NCBI GenBank assembly: GCA_005879315.1
Contig: VBLC01000046.1
Span: 1 to 64,000, forward strand
Direction: 5' to 3'
Origin: Deltaproteobacteria bacterium
GTDB lineage: Bacteria > Myxococcota > Myxococcia > Myxococcales > 40CM-4-68-19
DNA length: 64,000 nucleotides
Part shown: positions 22,008-31,576 of the stretch, one piece after another
Layout: each line of letters begins with the position of its first letter
Position numbering within the stretch: position 1 is the stretch's first letter
The notes under the pieces: model-generated
The model's input: only the letters and a program-made list of their open reading frames with translations
What the model was told of the DNA's origin: nothing
Database searches by the model: none
Translations under genes and position numbers: made by a program

Positions 22008-22699
22008 GGCGTGAGCTCCACGTCGATGTGCCCGCGGTCGCAATCGATGGAGAGCTGCTTGGGGACCAGGGTCTTGGGCGCCGGCGTGGTCCTGCCGGTG
22101 GCCGAGTCGACGAGGCCGAACTTGGTTACCGGCAGGAGCATCGTCTGTCCGCGCTTCACTTCGGGGGAGTTGAACGCATAGACGCCGTTGACGGTCACCC
22201 GGACGTCCCGCCATTCGTGCTTGGAGTCGTTGCGGACGAAGAGCATGGTGGTGTTGGGCAGGTCGACGAGCTGCAACCGCACGTAGGCGTCGAGAGGATT
22301 GCTGTTGTAGAGCTGCGCCACCAGCGTGCCGGCGACGATCAAGCCATAGCAGCCCAGGGCGTAGGCACGCCAGCGCGAGTGCTCGGGGCGGGCGCGAAAA
22401 TCTGCGACGGCCGCGCCGCTCCGCTTCTGCGCTTCGCCGAAGATCTTGCCGGTGATCCGGACCAGGCCGCCGGTGCCGGCGGCGAGACCTTTGCCGAGCG
22501 CAGCGCCCAAGCCGCCGGACTCCGGCTGCGGCTGCTGCGAGGCGACGACTGGCAGCTGCCCGACAGCCGGCGTCGGCCGCTGCGGAGCGATGACCGGCGG
22601 CGGCCCGGCGGGCGGCGTCGGCCGCTGCGAAACCACCGGGGGCAGCGGCCGGCGCGGCGCAGCGGTGGGCGGCCCGGGTGGGCCTTTGGTCTCGCTCAC
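22004..22699 (-). CDS. Pro-rich single-pass membrane protein of unknown function
   Basis: The 231-residue protein is not recognised. Residues 1-60 are Pro/Gln-rich with imperfect repeats around PVVSQRPTPP, VIAPQRPTP and VVASQQPQP. A Gly-rich and amphipathic stretch follows, then one membrane segment at about 112-128 (YALGCYGLIVAGTLVAQLY). The C-terminal domain of about 100 residues has a beta-rich character, including TMLFVRNDSKHEWRDVRVTV and KRGQTMLLPVTKFG, and resembles a small immunoglobulin-like fold. The Pro-rich end should be cytoplasmic and the beta domain periplasmic. It is coupled by overlap to the receiver-domain gene, so a signalling or envelope-assembly role is possible. Confidence 0.75.
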   Translation of the reverse strand: MSETKGPPGPPTAAPRRPLPPVVSQRPTPPAGPPPVIAPQRPTPAVGQLPVVASQQPQPESGGLGAALGKGLAAGTGGLVRITGKIFGEAQKRSGAAVADFRARPEHSRWRAYALGCYGLIVAGTLVAQLYNSNPLDAYVRLQLVDLPNTTMLFVRNDSKHEWRDVRVTVNGVYAFNSPEVKRGQTMLLPVTKFGLVDSATGRTTPAPKTLVPKQLSIDCDRGHIDVELTP

Positions 22700-22735
22700 C
22701 CTCCCATCGTACCGAAGCCTACCGGGCGCGCAAGG

Positions 22736-24052
22736 CTAGCCCGCCCGTAATGCGCTGAGCAGGCGATTTGCCGCGGCATTCTCCGGCTGCAGGCTGAGTA
22801 CGCGCTCGAGCAGTTTCTCGACGCGTCGGGTCAGGTCGCCGCGGGCAGGGTCAGGGGCCTTCGCGCGCTCGTCGAAGAGCAGCATCGCCAGCCGCAGCAG
22901 GACTTCGGCGTCCTCGGGGCGGCGCTGCGAGAGCCGCTCGAGGCGCGCCTTGGCAGGGACGGCTGCGCCAGAAGCGATCTCGGCGCGAGCCAGCTGCAGC
23001 TGGAGGCCATCGTCCTCGGGCTGCAGCGCCGCCGCCTGCTGGAGAGGATCGAGCGCGCCGGGCAGGGCGCGCTCCAGACGCAGCAGCCCCAGCCGGCGCA
23101 GGGACTCGGCGTCGAGCGGATTGCGTTCGATGGCGAGGGCATACTCGGCCGCCGCGGTCTCGGGCTTGTCCTTCGCTGCGTACAGCTCGGCCAGCCAGGC
23201 GTGCGGCTGCGGCAGATCAGGTGCGAGCTCCGCCGCGCGGCGCAGCTCGGTGACGGCCCGGCCAGCTTCGTCGAGCCTTGCGGCGGCGAGGCCGAGGAGC
23301 GCATGGGCGGGGGCGAGGTCCGGCAGCCGCGCCAGGAGCGCCTCGAGTGGCGGGACGGCCAGCCCCGGCGCATCGCGGCTGAGATACCCGAGCGCCTGCT
23401 CCAGCTCGCTGCGGGAGGCCGGCGGCAGGTCGCGGAACAGGTCGGTCAGCGAGCGCGCGACCTTCACCGCCAGCGCCGCTTCTTCTGGCGCTGGCTGCAA
23501 GCGCGGGAACTCGCGCAGCGCCTCGATCGCGCCTTTGCGATCGCCCAGCCGCCCGAGAGAGACTGCGAGCGGCGGCCGGTAGCGCGCAACGGCCGGCGCG
23601 AGCTTCACGGCTTCTCCGAGGGGCGCGCGCGCCTCGGCGAACTTCTCGCCGTCGAGCAGCGCCACTCCAAGCCTATACTGAATATCTGCCTCGCCCGGCC
23701 GCAGCTCGGCCGCCTTGCGCAGGGCGACTACCGCTCGCTTCTCGTCGGAAGCGGCGAAGGCAGCGAGGCCGAAGGTGTACCAGGCGATGGCGTCGTCCGA
23801 TCGCTCGGTGGCGCTTTTCTCCGCTTCGCGCAGGAGCGAGCCGAGCGCCCCGCGCCGCCGCGCCGACTCGATGCGGCCGCGGATGGCCGCCAGCTCGCCC
23901 GGATCGCTGGAGAGGATCTCCTCGAATTCGTGCTGCGCGAGCTCGGCCCGGCCGGCGGCGAGATCTGCCTGGGCGGCTTTCAAGTCGGGCTTCTGCCGCG
24001 CGGCGCAGCCGACGAGCGCGGCGAGACAGAGGGCGCGGAATCTTGCGTCCAT
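22736..24052 (-). CDS. TPR-repeat lipoprotein
   Basis: A 438-residue predicted lipoprotein. The N-terminus MDARFRALCLAALVGCAARQ has a short hydrophobic stretch and a lipobox ending in Cys16. The rest is mostly helix pairs of the tetratricopeptide type, for example AIAWYTFGLAAFAASDEKRA, VALRKAAELRPGEADIQYRL and YALAIERNPLDAESLRRLG. Such proteins are scaffolds in outer-membrane assemblies; no partner is identified. It follows another TPR lipoprotein by 9 bases and is followed after 36 bases by the Pro-rich membrane protein, so the four leftward genes probably share one transcript. Confidence 0.85.
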   Translation of the reverse strand: MDARFRALCLAALVGCAARQKPDLKAAQADLAAGRAELAQHEFEEILSSDPGELAAIRGRIESARRRGALGSLLREAEKSATERSDDAIAWYTFGLAAFAASDEKRAVVALRKAAELRPGEADIQYRLGVALLDGEKFAEARAPLGEAVKLAPAVARYRPPLAVSLGRLGDRKGAIEALREFPRLQPAPEEAALAVKVARSLTDLFRDLPPASRSELEQALGYLSRDAPGLAVPPLEALLARLPDLAPAHALLGLAAARLDEAGRAVTELRRAAELAPDLPQPHAWLAELYAAKDKPETAAAEYALAIERNPLDAESLRRLGLLRLERALPGALDPLQQAAALQPEDDGLQLQLARAEIASGAAVPAKARLERLSQRRPEDAEVLLRLAMLLFDERAKAPDPARGDLTRRVEKLLERVLSLQPENAAANRLLSALRAG

Positions 24053-24061
24053 TGCGCTGAT

Positions 24062-24853
24062 CTACCTCGGGCGGGAGTCGGAAAGCATCGGGTCGTCGCG
24101 CATGGCGGCCAAAGAGCGGGCGGTCGTCTCGCGGACGGCGGCGTCGAGCGCCTCCCCCTTGAGGCCCTGCTCGGCGAGGCGGGCGCGAGCATCGGGCTCG
24201 ACCAGCCTGGTCGCTGCCGACAGTTCTGCGGCGGCGGCGATCTTCTCGCCGCGGGCCGCCAGATAGCGTGCCCGGCCGTAATGCCCTTCGGGCGATTGCG
24301 GCGCGATCTTCAAGAGCCGATCGAACGTCGCGCCCGCCTCGGGAACCTGCCCGTCCTCGAGGAGAGAGAGCCCGTACTGGTAGAGCGCCGGCACGTTGTC
24401 GGACTTCAAATGCACGGCCCGCTCGTAATCCTTCAAGGCCGCTTTCTTGTCGCCGGCGCGCGCGGCGAGATTTCCGTGCGAGAGGAGAAGAAAGAGATTG
24501 GTCGGCGCCTTCTCCAGCGCGGCGCTCAGCTCGGACCGCGCGCCGGCGAGATCGCCTTTGTCGGCGAGCACGCGGGCCGCGCCGATGCGTGCGGTGGTCG
24601 AGTCCGGGTCGGCGCGAGCAGCATCGCGATAGGCGGCCAGCGCCTCCTCCCTGCGGCCGAGATCGTAAAGCGTGTCGCCCAGCCGCTCCCGCGGCAGCGC
24701 GCTCGTCGAGAGCCGCGCGGCCTCGCGATACTCGGCCGCCGCCTCGTCACGCTTGCCGTTGTTGACCAGCACGTTGCCGCGGGCGATGTGGGGCGCGGAC
24801 CGATCGGCGCTGCACGCCGCCAGCACCGCTGCGAAAGCTGCTGCACGCTTCAT
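24062..24853 (-). CDS. TPR-repeat lipoprotein
   Basis: A 263-residue predicted lipoprotein starting at ATG 24853 (MKRAAAFAAVLAACSADRSA, lipobox LAAC). About six TPR-like units follow, including YREAARLSTSALPRERLGDTL, YRDAARADPDSTTARIGAA and YERAVHLKSDNVPALYQYG (each shown in part). The open frame continues far upstream, but that part is a shadow of the divergent kinase gene. It is the first gene of the leftward operon. Only 24 bases separate its start from that of the kinase, and this gap holds back-to-back -10-like elements around GGATAATC. Confidence 0.85.
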   Translation of the reverse strand: MKRAAAFAAVLAACSADRSAPHIARGNVLVNNGKRDEAAAEYREAARLSTSALPRERLGDTLYDLGRREEALAAYRDAARADPDSTTARIGAARVLADKGDLAGARSELSAALEKAPTNLFLLLSHGNLAARAGDKKAALKDYERAVHLKSDNVPALYQYGLSLLEDGQVPEAGATFDRLLKIAPQSPEGHYGRARYLAARGEKIAAAAELSAATRLVEPDARARLAEQGLKGEALDAAVRETTARSLAAMRDDPMLSDSRPR

Positions 24854-24877
24854 GGCGCGCGAAGGATAATCGACATC

Positions 24878-25498
24878 ATGCCCGCCAAGAAGCGCTTCAT
24901 CGCGGTGGCCGGCAACATGGGAGCGGGCAAGAGCGAGCTGGTGGAGTTCCTCTGCCGCCGTTACGGGCTCACCCCTTTCTACGAGCCCAACGAGACCAAC
25001 CCCTACCTGGCCGACTTCTACGCCGACATGAAGTCCTGGGCCTTCCACTCGCAGATCTATTTCCTCACCCACAAGTTCCGCCTGCATCGCCGGCTGATGG
25101 GGGAGCCGGGCACGGTCGTGCAGGACCGCACCATCTACGAGGACGCCGAGATCTTCTGCGAGAACCTCCGCCGCAGGGGAATGATCAGCAAGCGCGACCA
25201 CCGCACCTATCGCGAGCTGTACGAGACCCTCTGCGCATCGCTCGCGCCGCCGGATCTGATGATCTTCCTCAAGGCCCCCATCCGCACGCTGCGCAAGCGC
25301 ATCCTCAAGCGGGGCCGCAAGATGGAGATCGACCTGCCCGCCGGGTATCTCAAGGCGCTCGACGAGCTCTACGACGAGTGGCGCGCCCGCTACACGCTCT
25401 CGCCCGTCATCGAGCTGGACACGGGCCGGCTCGACTATCTCACCGACCTGGTCGACCGGCTCGATCTCTTCCGCGCCGTCGAGCAATTCCTCGTTTGA
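24878..25498 (+). CDS. Deoxynucleoside kinase family protein
   Basis: A 206-residue P-loop kinase of the dNK family, which phosphorylates deoxynucleosides in salvage. The P-loop is AVAGNMGAGKSELVEFL near the start. The Glu of FYEPNETNPYLADFY and the Asp-Arg of VVQDRTIYEDAEIF are the catalytic base and substrate-binding signature. The LID has RKRILKRGRKMEI. It resembles bacterial deoxyadenosine/deoxyguanosine kinases, but substrate cannot be decided by eye. ATG 24878 lacks a well-placed Shine-Dalgarno; GATAAT ends 7 nt before it, which suggests a leaderless mRNA. Confidence 0.88.
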   Translation: MPAKKRFIAVAGNMGAGKSELVEFLCRRYGLTPFYEPNETNPYLADFYADMKSWAFHSQIYFLTHKFRLHRRLMGEPGTVVQDRTIYEDAEIFCENLRRRGMISKRDHRTYRELYETLCASLAPPDLMIFLKAPIRTLRKRILKRGRKMEIDLPAGYLKALDELYDEWRARYTLSPVIELDTGRLDYLTDLVDRLDLFRAVEQFLV

Positions 25499-25517
25499 GG
25501 CTAGTATATCTGCCCGG

Positions 25518-25669
25518 AAATTCGTTCCGTGTTGCTCAGCGATGAATGTCAGGGGTGGGTTGTAGACTGGCCCCGTCTTCAGGAGCCCCAGGCTTCAGCC
25601 TGGGGCTCCGAAGGCGACAATCTACAAGCCACTCCTGAGATCCATCGCCAACCAACACGGAGCGAATTT
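25518..25669. repeat. 152-bp imperfect palindrome between convergent genes
   Basis: The arms 25518-25566 and 25621-25669 are inverted copies matching at about 41 of 49 positions without a gap (for example AAATTCG, TCCGTGTTG, GCGATG, TTGTAGA and their complements). The centre is a perfect 12-bp stem, GGAGCCCCAGGC (25582-25593), a TTCA loop and GCCTGGGGCTCC (25598-25609). It fills nearly the whole gap between the kinase (rightward) and the histidine kinase (leftward) and holds no gene. It could be a MITE-like element or a bidirectional terminator. Confidence 0.85.
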
Positions 25670-25686
25670 GCGACTACGTGTACCAG

Positions 25687-26595
25687 TCAGGCGGGCGGCA
25701 GGCGGAGCACGAAGGTGGCCCCGCCACCCTCGGTGTCGAGCAACTTCAGCGTCCCCGAATGGGCTTGGGCGATCTCCCGGCTGGTGGAGAGGCCCAGCCC
25801 GCTGCCGCCCGCCCGGGTGGTGACGAAGCGCTGAAAGATGCGCTCGCGGTTTTCCGCCGGCACGCCCGGCCCGTCGTCGGAGACCGAGACTTCCGCCGAC
25901 CCATCGGCCGCGCGCGTGCTCACCACGATGCGGCTACGGGCGAAGTCGAGGGCGTTGAGCAGCAGGTTGAGGAGCAGCTGGCGGATGGCGAACGGATCGA
26001 CGTCGACGCGCGGCGGCGCACCCGACTTCTGCTCGAGGACGAGGTCCTTCATCCGCGCCATCGGCCGCACCATGGTCAGCGCATCGTTGACCAGCTCGTT
26101 GACGTCCTGCGGCTTTCGCGCCATCCGCTCGCCGCTGGCGTAGCTGAGGAAGCTCTGCAGTTGCGCCACCGTGCGGCGCGTCTCGTTCTCCAGCTCCTTG
26201 AGGTGCCGGGTCACTTTCGGATCGGACTGCGCGCGCTCCGAGGCGGTGCGCGCCAGCTCGGCGAAGCCGAGAACGACGGTGAGCGCATTCTTCATCTCAT
26301 GGGCGAACCCCGCGGTGAGCAAGCCCACGGTGGTGGTGCGCTGCGCCCGCTCGAGCGCGTGGCTGATCTCCTGCAGCCGCCGCTGCAGCGTCCATCCCGC
26401 CCCGACTCCCAGCGCGGCGAGGACGACGACACCGGCGTAGTAGACGCCGCCCAGGTTGATGCCGCGCCAGAGGCTCACCACCAGAGCGATGGTGGAGAGC
26501 AAGAAGATGATCGGGCCCCAGTAGAGCGCGCTGAGCGCGATGTTCCGCGCCCGCAGGGCGGCGCGGAGGCCTGGGGAGATCGGTCGGCGGGTCAC
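25687..26595 (-). CDS. Sensor histidine kinase
   Basis: A 302-residue inner-membrane kinase. Two hydrophobic segments (about 27-43 and 51-69) are joined by a very short loop, so there is no periplasmic sensor domain. The DHp domain has the phospho-acceptor His99 in GFAHEMKNALTVVLGFAEL. The ATPase domain shows the N box (NLLLNALDFA), G1 (VSDDGPGVP) and G2 (GGSGLGLSTS). The start is taken as GTG 26595, which gives MTRRPISPG; no strong ribosome binding site is visible, and the upstream frame overlaps coaBC. No response regulator is adjacent; the receiver at 21609-22007 is the nearest. Confidence 0.88.
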   Translation of the reverse strand: MTRRPISPGLRAALRARNIALSALYWGPIIFLLSTIALVVSLWRGINLGGVYYAGVVVLAALGVGAGWTLQRRLQEISHALERAQRTTTVGLLTAGFAHEMKNALTVVLGFAELARTASERAQSDPKVTRHLKELENETRRTVAQLQSFLSYASGERMARKPQDVNELVNDALTMVRPMARMKDLVLEQKSGAPPRVDVDPFAIRQLLLNLLLNALDFARSRIVVSTRAADGSAEVSVSDDGPGVPAENRERIFQRFVTTRAGGSGLGLSTSREIAQAHSGTLKLLDTEGGGATFVLRLPPA

Positions 26596-26649
26596 CAGTT
26601 CAAGGTACCAGAAGTGGAGCGGCGAGCGGGGGCCTGCGATGATGAAGCC

Positions 26650-27837
26650 ATGGCGCTCCAAGGCAGGCGCGTGCTCCTCTGCGTGGGGGGCGGAATCGCG
26701 GCCTACAAGGCCTGCGAGACGGCGCGCCTTCTCGTCAAAGCCGGCGCACAGGTCCGCGCCGCGCTGACGCCGGCCGCGCAGAAGTTCGTCTCGCCGCTCA
26801 CCTTCCAGGCGCTGACCGGCGAGCACGTCGCGACCGACCTCTTCTCCGCCGAGCAAGAGCTCGCGGCGGGGCACATCGCGCTCTCCGACTGGGCGGAGCT
26901 CGCCCTGGTCGCCCCGGCCACGGCAAATCTCCTCGCGCGACTGCGCCTGGGGCAGGCCGACGACGTCGCCGCGGCGACCCTGCTCGCCATCGAGCCGCGC
27001 AAATGGCTCCTCGCTCCGGCGATGAACGAGAAGATGTGGGCGAGCGCAGCGGTGCAGGAGAACTTGCGCATCCTGCGCGAGCGGGGCGCGCGGGTGGTCG
27101 GTCCCGCCGTCGGGGAGATGGCCGAAAGGACCCACGTCGGCCCCGGCCGGCTCGCCGAGCCGGAGGTGATCGCGGCGGCGGTGGAGGTCCTGCTCGGACC
27201 GCACGACTTCGAGGGTGTCCCTGTGCTGGTCACCGCGGGGCCGACCCGCGAGGCCTTCGACCCGGTCCGCTTCTTGAGCAATCCCTCCTCGGGGCGGATG
27301 GGGTTTGCCCTGGCGGAGGCCGCGCGCGATCGCGGCGCGCAGGTGACGCTCATCTCCGGTCCGACCGAGCTCCCTCCGGTGTCGGGCGTGAAGCAGGTCG
27401 GCGTCGTCTCCGCCGAGGAGCTCGCCAAGGCCGTCGACGAGCATCTCGACGGCGTGCGCGTCGTGGTCATGGCCGCGGCGGTGGCCGATCAACGCCCCGC
27501 CGACCGCGCCCCGCAGAAGATCAAGAAGAAGGAAGGCGAGGAGGTCGTCCGCCTGGTGCGCACGCCCGACATCCTCGCCGGCCTGGGCGCGCGGCCACAG
27601 CATCCGCTCCTGGTCGGCTTCGCCGCCGAGACCGAGAACCTGGAAGAGAACGCGCGCGAGAAGCTGGCAAAGAAGAACCTCGACCTGATCGTCGCCAACG
27701 ACGCCGGCGCCTTCGGTCAGGAGCAGAGCCGGGTCGTCATCCTCGGCAAGGATGGAGCGAGGGCCGAGCTGAGCGGCAGCAAGCTCGCGCTCGCCCACGC
27801 CGTCTGGAACATGGTCCGCGAGCGCCTCCCTCGCTAG
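26650..27837 (+). CDS. coaBC: Bifunctional phosphopantothenoylcysteine synthetase/decarboxylase
   Basis: CoaBC makes 4'-phosphopantetheine from phosphopantothenate, cysteine and CTP in coenzyme A synthesis. The 395-residue protein has the flavin-binding CoaC domain first ([16 protein letters not shown], then APAMNEKMW with its conserved Asn and Met). CoaB follows from about residue 190 ([41 protein letters not shown] and the NDAGAFGQ segment). ATG 26650 gives [21 protein letters not shown] in a TGC-GATGAT context ends 6 nt before it and no ribosome binding site is evident. Confidence 0.95.
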   Translation: MALQGRRVLLCVGGGIAAYKACETARLLVKAGAQVRAALTPAAQKFVSPLTFQALTGEHVATDLFSAEQELAAGHIALSDWAELALVAPATANLLARLRLGQADDVAAATLLAIEPRKWLLAPAMNEKMWASAAVQENLRILRERGARVVGPAVGEMAERTHVGPGRLAEPEVIAAAVEVLLGPHDFEGVPVLVTAGPTREAFDPVRFLSNPSSGRMGFALAEAARDRGAQVTLISGPTELPPVSGVKQVGVVSAEELAKAVDEHLDGVRVVVMAAAVADQRPADRAPQKIKKKEGEEVVRLVRTPDILAGLGARPQHPLLVGFAAETENLEENAREKLAKKNLDLIVANDAGAFGQEQSRVVILGKDGARAELSGSKLALAHAVWNMVRERLPR

Positions 27838-27867
27838 TCGCGGCCGCCGAAGGCGGCTTAGCGACTA
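27835..27867 (+). terminator. Hairpin at the coaBC stop codon
   Basis: TAGTCGC (27835-27841, containing the coaBC stop codon) pairs with GCGACTA (27861-27867), and GCCGCC (27843-27848) with GGCGGC (27852-27857) around a GAA loop. No U-tract follows, so it is terminator-like but may instead protect the 3' end. Confidence 0.4.
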
Positions 27868-27908
27868 CGCCGTTGCCTTTGTAGGATCCGTGATAGAGGG
27901 TCGCGGTC

Positions 27909-28568
27909 ATGCAGGAGGTGCTGAGAGAGCTGCGCGCATATCTCGAGTGGGCGCGCCAGGCGGGCCTGCAGAACCTCGCGGTCTCGCAAAGGCAGCCGGA
28001 CGTCGCGATGAAGCTTCCTACCCTGGAATCGGTCCGCGAGCAGATGGGCGAGTGCACGCTCTGCAAGCTGCACAAGGGCCGCCACAACATCGTCTTCGGG
28101 GTGGGCAATCCCTGCGCTCGTCTCATGTTCGTCGGCGAGGCGCCGGGCGAGGAGGAAGACCTCCAGGGCCTGCCCTTCGTGGGGAAGGCCGGACAGCTCC
28201 TCACCAAGATGATCGAGGCGATGGGCCTTCGCCGGGAGGACGTCTACATCTGCAACACCGTCAAGTGCCGGCCGCCCAACAACCGCAATCCCGAGCCGGA
28301 GGAGCTCGAGGCCTGCGAGCCGTTTCTCCGCGGACAGCTCGCCGCCGTGCGGCCCGAAGCGATCGTCACGCTCGGCAAGTTCGCCGCGCAGGCGCTGCTC
28401 CGCGAGGCCACGCCGATCTCGCGGCTGCGCGGGCAATGGCGCGAGTACCAGGGCATTCCGGTGATGCCGACCTTCCATCCCGCCTACCTGTTGCGCTCGC
28501 CGCAGGAGAAGGGGAAGGTCTGGGCGGATTTGCAGGAAGTGATGAAGAAGCTGGGGCTGCGCAAATGA
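27909..28568 (+). CDS. Type 4 uracil-DNA glycosylase (iron-sulfur)
   Basis: Removes uracil from DNA as the first step of base excision repair. The 219-residue protein has the family 4 motif [20 protein letters not shown] and the C-terminal HPAYLLRSP. Four cysteines sit at 49, 52, 120 and 136 in the Cx2C...Cx15C arrangement that holds a 4Fe-4S cluster. An N-terminal stretch of about 35 residues precedes the domain. ATG 27909 follows AGAGGG, which could act either as ribosome binding site or as part of TAGAGG, a -10-like element. The stop codon overlaps the start of nfeD by 4 nt. Confidence 0.92.
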   Translation: MQEVLRELRAYLEWARQAGLQNLAVSQRQPDVAMKLPTLESVREQMGECTLCKLHKGRHNIVFGVGNPCARLMFVGEAPGEEEDLQGLPFVGKAGQLLTKMIEAMGLRREDVYICNTVKCRPPNNRNPEPEELEACEPFLRGQLAAVRPEAIVTLGKFAAQALLREATPISRLRGQWREYQGIPVMPTFHPAYLLRSPQEKGKVWADLQEVMKKLGLRK

Positions 28569-29875
28569 TCGCCGCGCTGTTGCTCGCGCCGGTGGTGGCG
28601 TACGCCGAGCTGAGCGGCTCGGTCGATCCCGGCTCGGGCGATTACCTCATCGAGGCGATCCGCGAGGCGCAGGACAAAGGCGTCGAGGCGCTGGTGGTGC
28701 GGCTCGACACGCCCGGCGGCCTGCTCTCCTCCACCCGGGACATCGTGCAGGCCGAGCTCTCGGCCAAGGTGCCGATCATCTTCTGGGTCGGCCCGCCGGG
28801 CGCGCGCGCCGGCTCGGCGGGAGTCTTTCTCACCCTCGCCGCGCACGTCGCCGCGATGGCGCCTTCGAGCAACATCGGAGCGGCCCATCCGGTCGGCATC
28901 GGGCTTCCCGCATCCGACAAGGAGAAGAAGGGCGCCGAGGAGACGATGTTGAAGAAGGTGGAGAACGACACGGCCGCCTTCGTCAAAGGCATCGCCGAGC
29001 GGCGCGCCCGCAACGTCGAATGGGCGGAAAAAGCCGTGCGCGAGAGCGAGAGCATCACCGCCTCCAAGGCGCTCGAGTTGAAAGTCATCGATCTCATCGC
29101 CGAGGACATCCCCGAGCTGCTCCGCAAGGTCGACGGCCGCCGCATCGACCTGGGCGGGGGCGAACGGCGCGTGCTCCACACCGCCAGCGCCGAGCTCCGC
29201 CCGGTGCCCTGGTCGGTGAAAGACAAGGTGCTCCACGCGCTCGCCGATCCGGAGATCGCCTATTTGATCGCCATGCTCGGCGTCATCGGCGTGCTTCTCG
29301 AGATGTTCCATCCTGGCACCATCGTGCCCGGCGTGGTGGGCGGCATCTGCCTGGTCATCGCCGCCATCGCCTTCCAGATGTTGCCGGTGAACATCGGCGC
29401 TCTGATACTGCTGGTGCTCGGCGTCGCCTTTCTCGCCGCCGAGATGTACATCGGCGGCCACGGCGGCTTCATCGCGGCGGGAGCGGTGTGCATCGTCATC
29501 GGCTCCCTGCTCCTCATCGGCCACGTCGACAAGAGCTTCTATGCGGATCCCGATTTCGGCATCGGCTGGCGGGTGGTCGCGCCCGTCGGCGCAGGGCTGG
29601 CGATCATCGCCGCCACTCTCGCCTGGAAGCTCTCGCAGTCGGCGCGGCAGCCGATCAACACCGGCGGCTATGCGCTGATCGGCGAGATCGGCGAAGTGCG
29701 CGAGCCCGTCGACACGCTCGGCGAAGGCAGCGTGCTCGTGCAGGGCGAGCTCTGGAAGGCGCGGAGCCCGGAGCCCATCCCGGCCGGCGGGCGCGCGCGC
29801 GTGGTCGCGGTGCACGGGCTCTTGCTCGAGGTGGTGCCGGAGAAGCAGCTCACTTCTACGAGGGGGACGGCGTGA
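28565..29875 (+). CDS. NfeD-family membrane-bound serine protease
   Basis: A 436-residue protein of the long NfeD type. A signal peptide ([14 protein letters not shown]) precedes a ClpP-class protease domain with [17 protein letters not shown] and [18 protein letters not shown], which holds the likely nucleophilic Ser. Four to five membrane segments lie at about 235-340 ([16 protein letters not shown] onward), and a C-terminal OB-fold ([19 protein letters not shown]). NfeD proteins work with stomatin-like SPFH proteins, and the next gene is one, overlapping by GTGA. Role in membrane protein turnover is inferred from the family. Confidence 0.9.
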   Translation: MIAALLLAPVVAYAELSGSVDPGSGDYLIEAIREAQDKGVEALVVRLDTPGGLLSSTRDIVQAELSAKVPIIFWVGPPGARAGSAGVFLTLAAHVAAMAPSSNIGAAHPVGIGLPASDKEKKGAEETMLKKVENDTAAFVKGIAERRARNVEWAEKAVRESESITASKALELKVIDLIAEDIPELLRKVDGRRIDLGGGERRVLHTASAELRPVPWSVKDKVLHALADPEIAYLIAMLGVIGVLLEMFHPGTIVPGVVGGICLVIAAIAFQMLPVNIGALILLVLGVAFLAAEMYIGGHGGFIAAGAVCIVIGSLLLIGHVDKSFYADPDFGIGWRVVAPVGAGLAIIAATLAWKLSQSARQPINTGGYALIGEIGEVREPVDTLGEGSVLVQGELWKARSPEPIPAGGRARVVAVHGLLLEVVPEKQLTSTRGTA

Positions 29876-30621
29876 CGTTTCCTGTCATCTTCATCGTCAT
29901 CGTCTTGTTCTGGGTCATTTCGGGATTGCGGGTCATCCAGCAGTACGAGGCGGGGGTGATCTTCCGCCTGGGTCGCTTCGCCGAGACGAAACGCGCCGGG
30001 CTCAACTGGATCGTCCCCATGCTCGATCGCATGGTGAAGGTCGACCTGCGCACCGTCACCCGCGACGTTCCCCCGCAGGACGTGATCACCAGGGACAATG
30101 TCTCTCTCAAAGTCAGCGCGGTGATCTACATGCGCGTCATCGACGCGGAGAAGGCCATCATCCAGGTGGAGAACTTCCTCTACGCCACTTCCCAGATGTC
30201 GCAGACCACGCTGCGCTCGACGCTGGGCAAGCTCGAGCTCGACGACCTGCTCGCGCAGCGGGAGAAGATCAACAAGGAGCTGCAGCAGGTCCTCGACCTG
30301 CACACCGAGCCGTGGGGCATCAAGGTCACGGCGGTGGAAGTGAAGGCCATCGACCTGCCCCCCGAGATGCAGCGGGCGATGGCCCGGCAGGCAGAGGCCG
30401 AGCGCGAGCGGCGCGCCAAGGTCATCGCCGCCGAGGGCGAGTACCAGGCGGCCGAGAAGCTGGGCATGGCTGCCGACGTGATCGAGGCCCATCCCTCGGC
30501 GCTGCAGCTTCGCTATCTGCAGACGCTGGTGGAGATCAGCGCCGAGAAGGCCTCCACCACCATCTTCCCCCTGCCCATCGATCTTCTCGCGCCTTTCCTC
30601 AGGGGACGGCGCGATGGGTGA
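29872..30621 (+). CDS. Stomatin-like SPFH/band 7 protein
   Basis: A 249-residue membrane-anchored scaffold protein. It has an N-terminal membrane segment ([17 protein letters not shown]) and the band 7 core with [35 protein letters not shown] and [16 protein letters not shown] charged helical region ([20 protein letters not shown]) precedes the C-terminus. It pairs with the NfeD protease, to whose gene it is coupled (GTG start at 29872 inside the nfeD stop codon). The end overlaps kdd by 8 nt, which links this membrane pair to the lysine genes in one transcript. Confidence 0.92.
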   Translation: MTFPVIFIVIVLFWVISGLRVIQQYEAGVIFRLGRFAETKRAGLNWIVPMLDRMVKVDLRTVTRDVPPQDVITRDNVSLKVSAVIYMRVIDAEKAIIQVENFLYATSQMSQTTLRSTLGKLELDDLLAQREKINKELQQVLDLHTEPWGIKVTAVEVKAIDLPPEMQRAMARQAEAERERRAKVIAAEGEYQAAEKLGMAADVIEAHPSALQLRYLQTLVEISAEKASTTIFPLPIDLLAPFLRGRRDG

Positions 30622-31576
30622 TCCCTACGGCCTGCGGCGGGTGGTGCGGCCCAAGGGCGTCTTGCCGCAGCAGGCCGAGGTGCTCGATCCTTCGCTCCCG
30701 CTCGGCTCCGACGAGCTTTCCATCGATGTCGAGCAGCTCAACATCGACGCGGCCAGCTTCCGGCAGCTCTCCAGCGCAGGGGGCGTCGCCGAGCAGATCC
30801 GCCGCATCGTCCGCGAGCGCGGGAAGATGCACAATCCCGCCACCGGCTCCGGAGGAATGCTCATCGGGCGGGTCGGGGAGATCGGCCGCGAGCATCCCGC
30901 CTCCTCCGAGCTGAAGCGCGGCGATCGCATCGCCACCCTGGTGTCGCTGACGTTGACGCCGCTCCTTCTCGAGGAAATCGGCTCGATGCACGGCGAGCGC
31001 ATCGAGGTGCGCGGCAAGGCGGTGCTCTTCGCGACAGGGTTGTGGGCGGCGCTCCCCTCGGACATGCCCGAGGCGATGGCTCTTTCGATCCTCGACGTCT
31101 GCGGTGCGCCGGCCTGGGTGGCGCGCCTTGCGCAGCCAGGCCAGCGAGTGCTGGTGATCGGCGCGGGGAAGAGCGGCTCGCTCGCCTGCGCGCAGGCGCG
31201 CAAGAACGGCGCGCAGGTTACCGTCGCAGACGTGCGCTCGTGCGATTTCGTCTCCGCGGGGCTGGCGGACGAGGCGCTCGTCTTCGATGCGACCAGACCG
31301 CTCGAGTCGCCGCGCGGGCGCTACGACCTGGTCGTCAACTGCGCCTCGGTGCCCGGCACGGAGATGGCCAGCATCCTCGCGGCCCGCGAGGGTGGAGAGG
31401 TCTTGTTCTTCAGCATGGCCACCTCGTTCACCGCGGCCGCGCTGGGCGCGGAAGGAGTGGGCAAGGACGTGCGCCTGACCATCGGCAACGGTTACGCCCG
31501 CGGCCATGCGCGGCTCGCGCTCGATCTGGTGCGCGCGACGCCGGCGCTGCAGAGAATCTTCGCGGAGCGAGCGTGA
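30614..31576 (+). CDS. kdd: L-erythro-3,5-diaminohexanoate dehydrogenase
   Basis: Oxidises 3,5-diaminohexanoate to 5-amino-3-oxohexanoate with NAD(P)+ in the lysine fermentation pathway. The 320-residue protein is an alcohol-dehydrogenase-like fold without zinc ligands. An N-terminal substrate domain includes [20 protein letters not shown]. The Rossmann domain has [22 protein letters not shown], and the end is [17 protein letters not shown]. These segments match Kdd as I know it, and kamD, kamE, kal and kce lie 2.5 kb downstream, which supports the call. It overlaps the SPFH gene by 8 nt and mobA by 4 nt. Confidence 0.88.
   Translation: MGDPYGLRRVVRPKGVLPQQAEVLDPSLPLGSDELSIDVEQLNIDAASFRQLSSAGGVAEQIRRIVRERGKMHNPATGSGGMLIGRVGEIGREHPASSELKRGDRIATLVSLTLTPLLLEEIGSMHGERIEVRGKAVLFATGLWAALPSDMPEAMALSILDVCGAPAWVARLAQPGQRVLVIGAGKSGSLACAQARKNGAQVTVADVRSCDFVSAGLADEALVFDATRPLESPRGRYDLVVNCASVPGTEMASILAAREGGEVLFFSMATSFTAAALGAEGVGKDVRLTIGNGYARGHARLALDLVRATPALQRIFAERA

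Noticed and set aside
23201-24877. Extended upstream part of the deoxynucleoside kinase frame
   Set aside because: It is antisense to two TPR lipoprotein genes; the kinase fold starts at ATG 24878.
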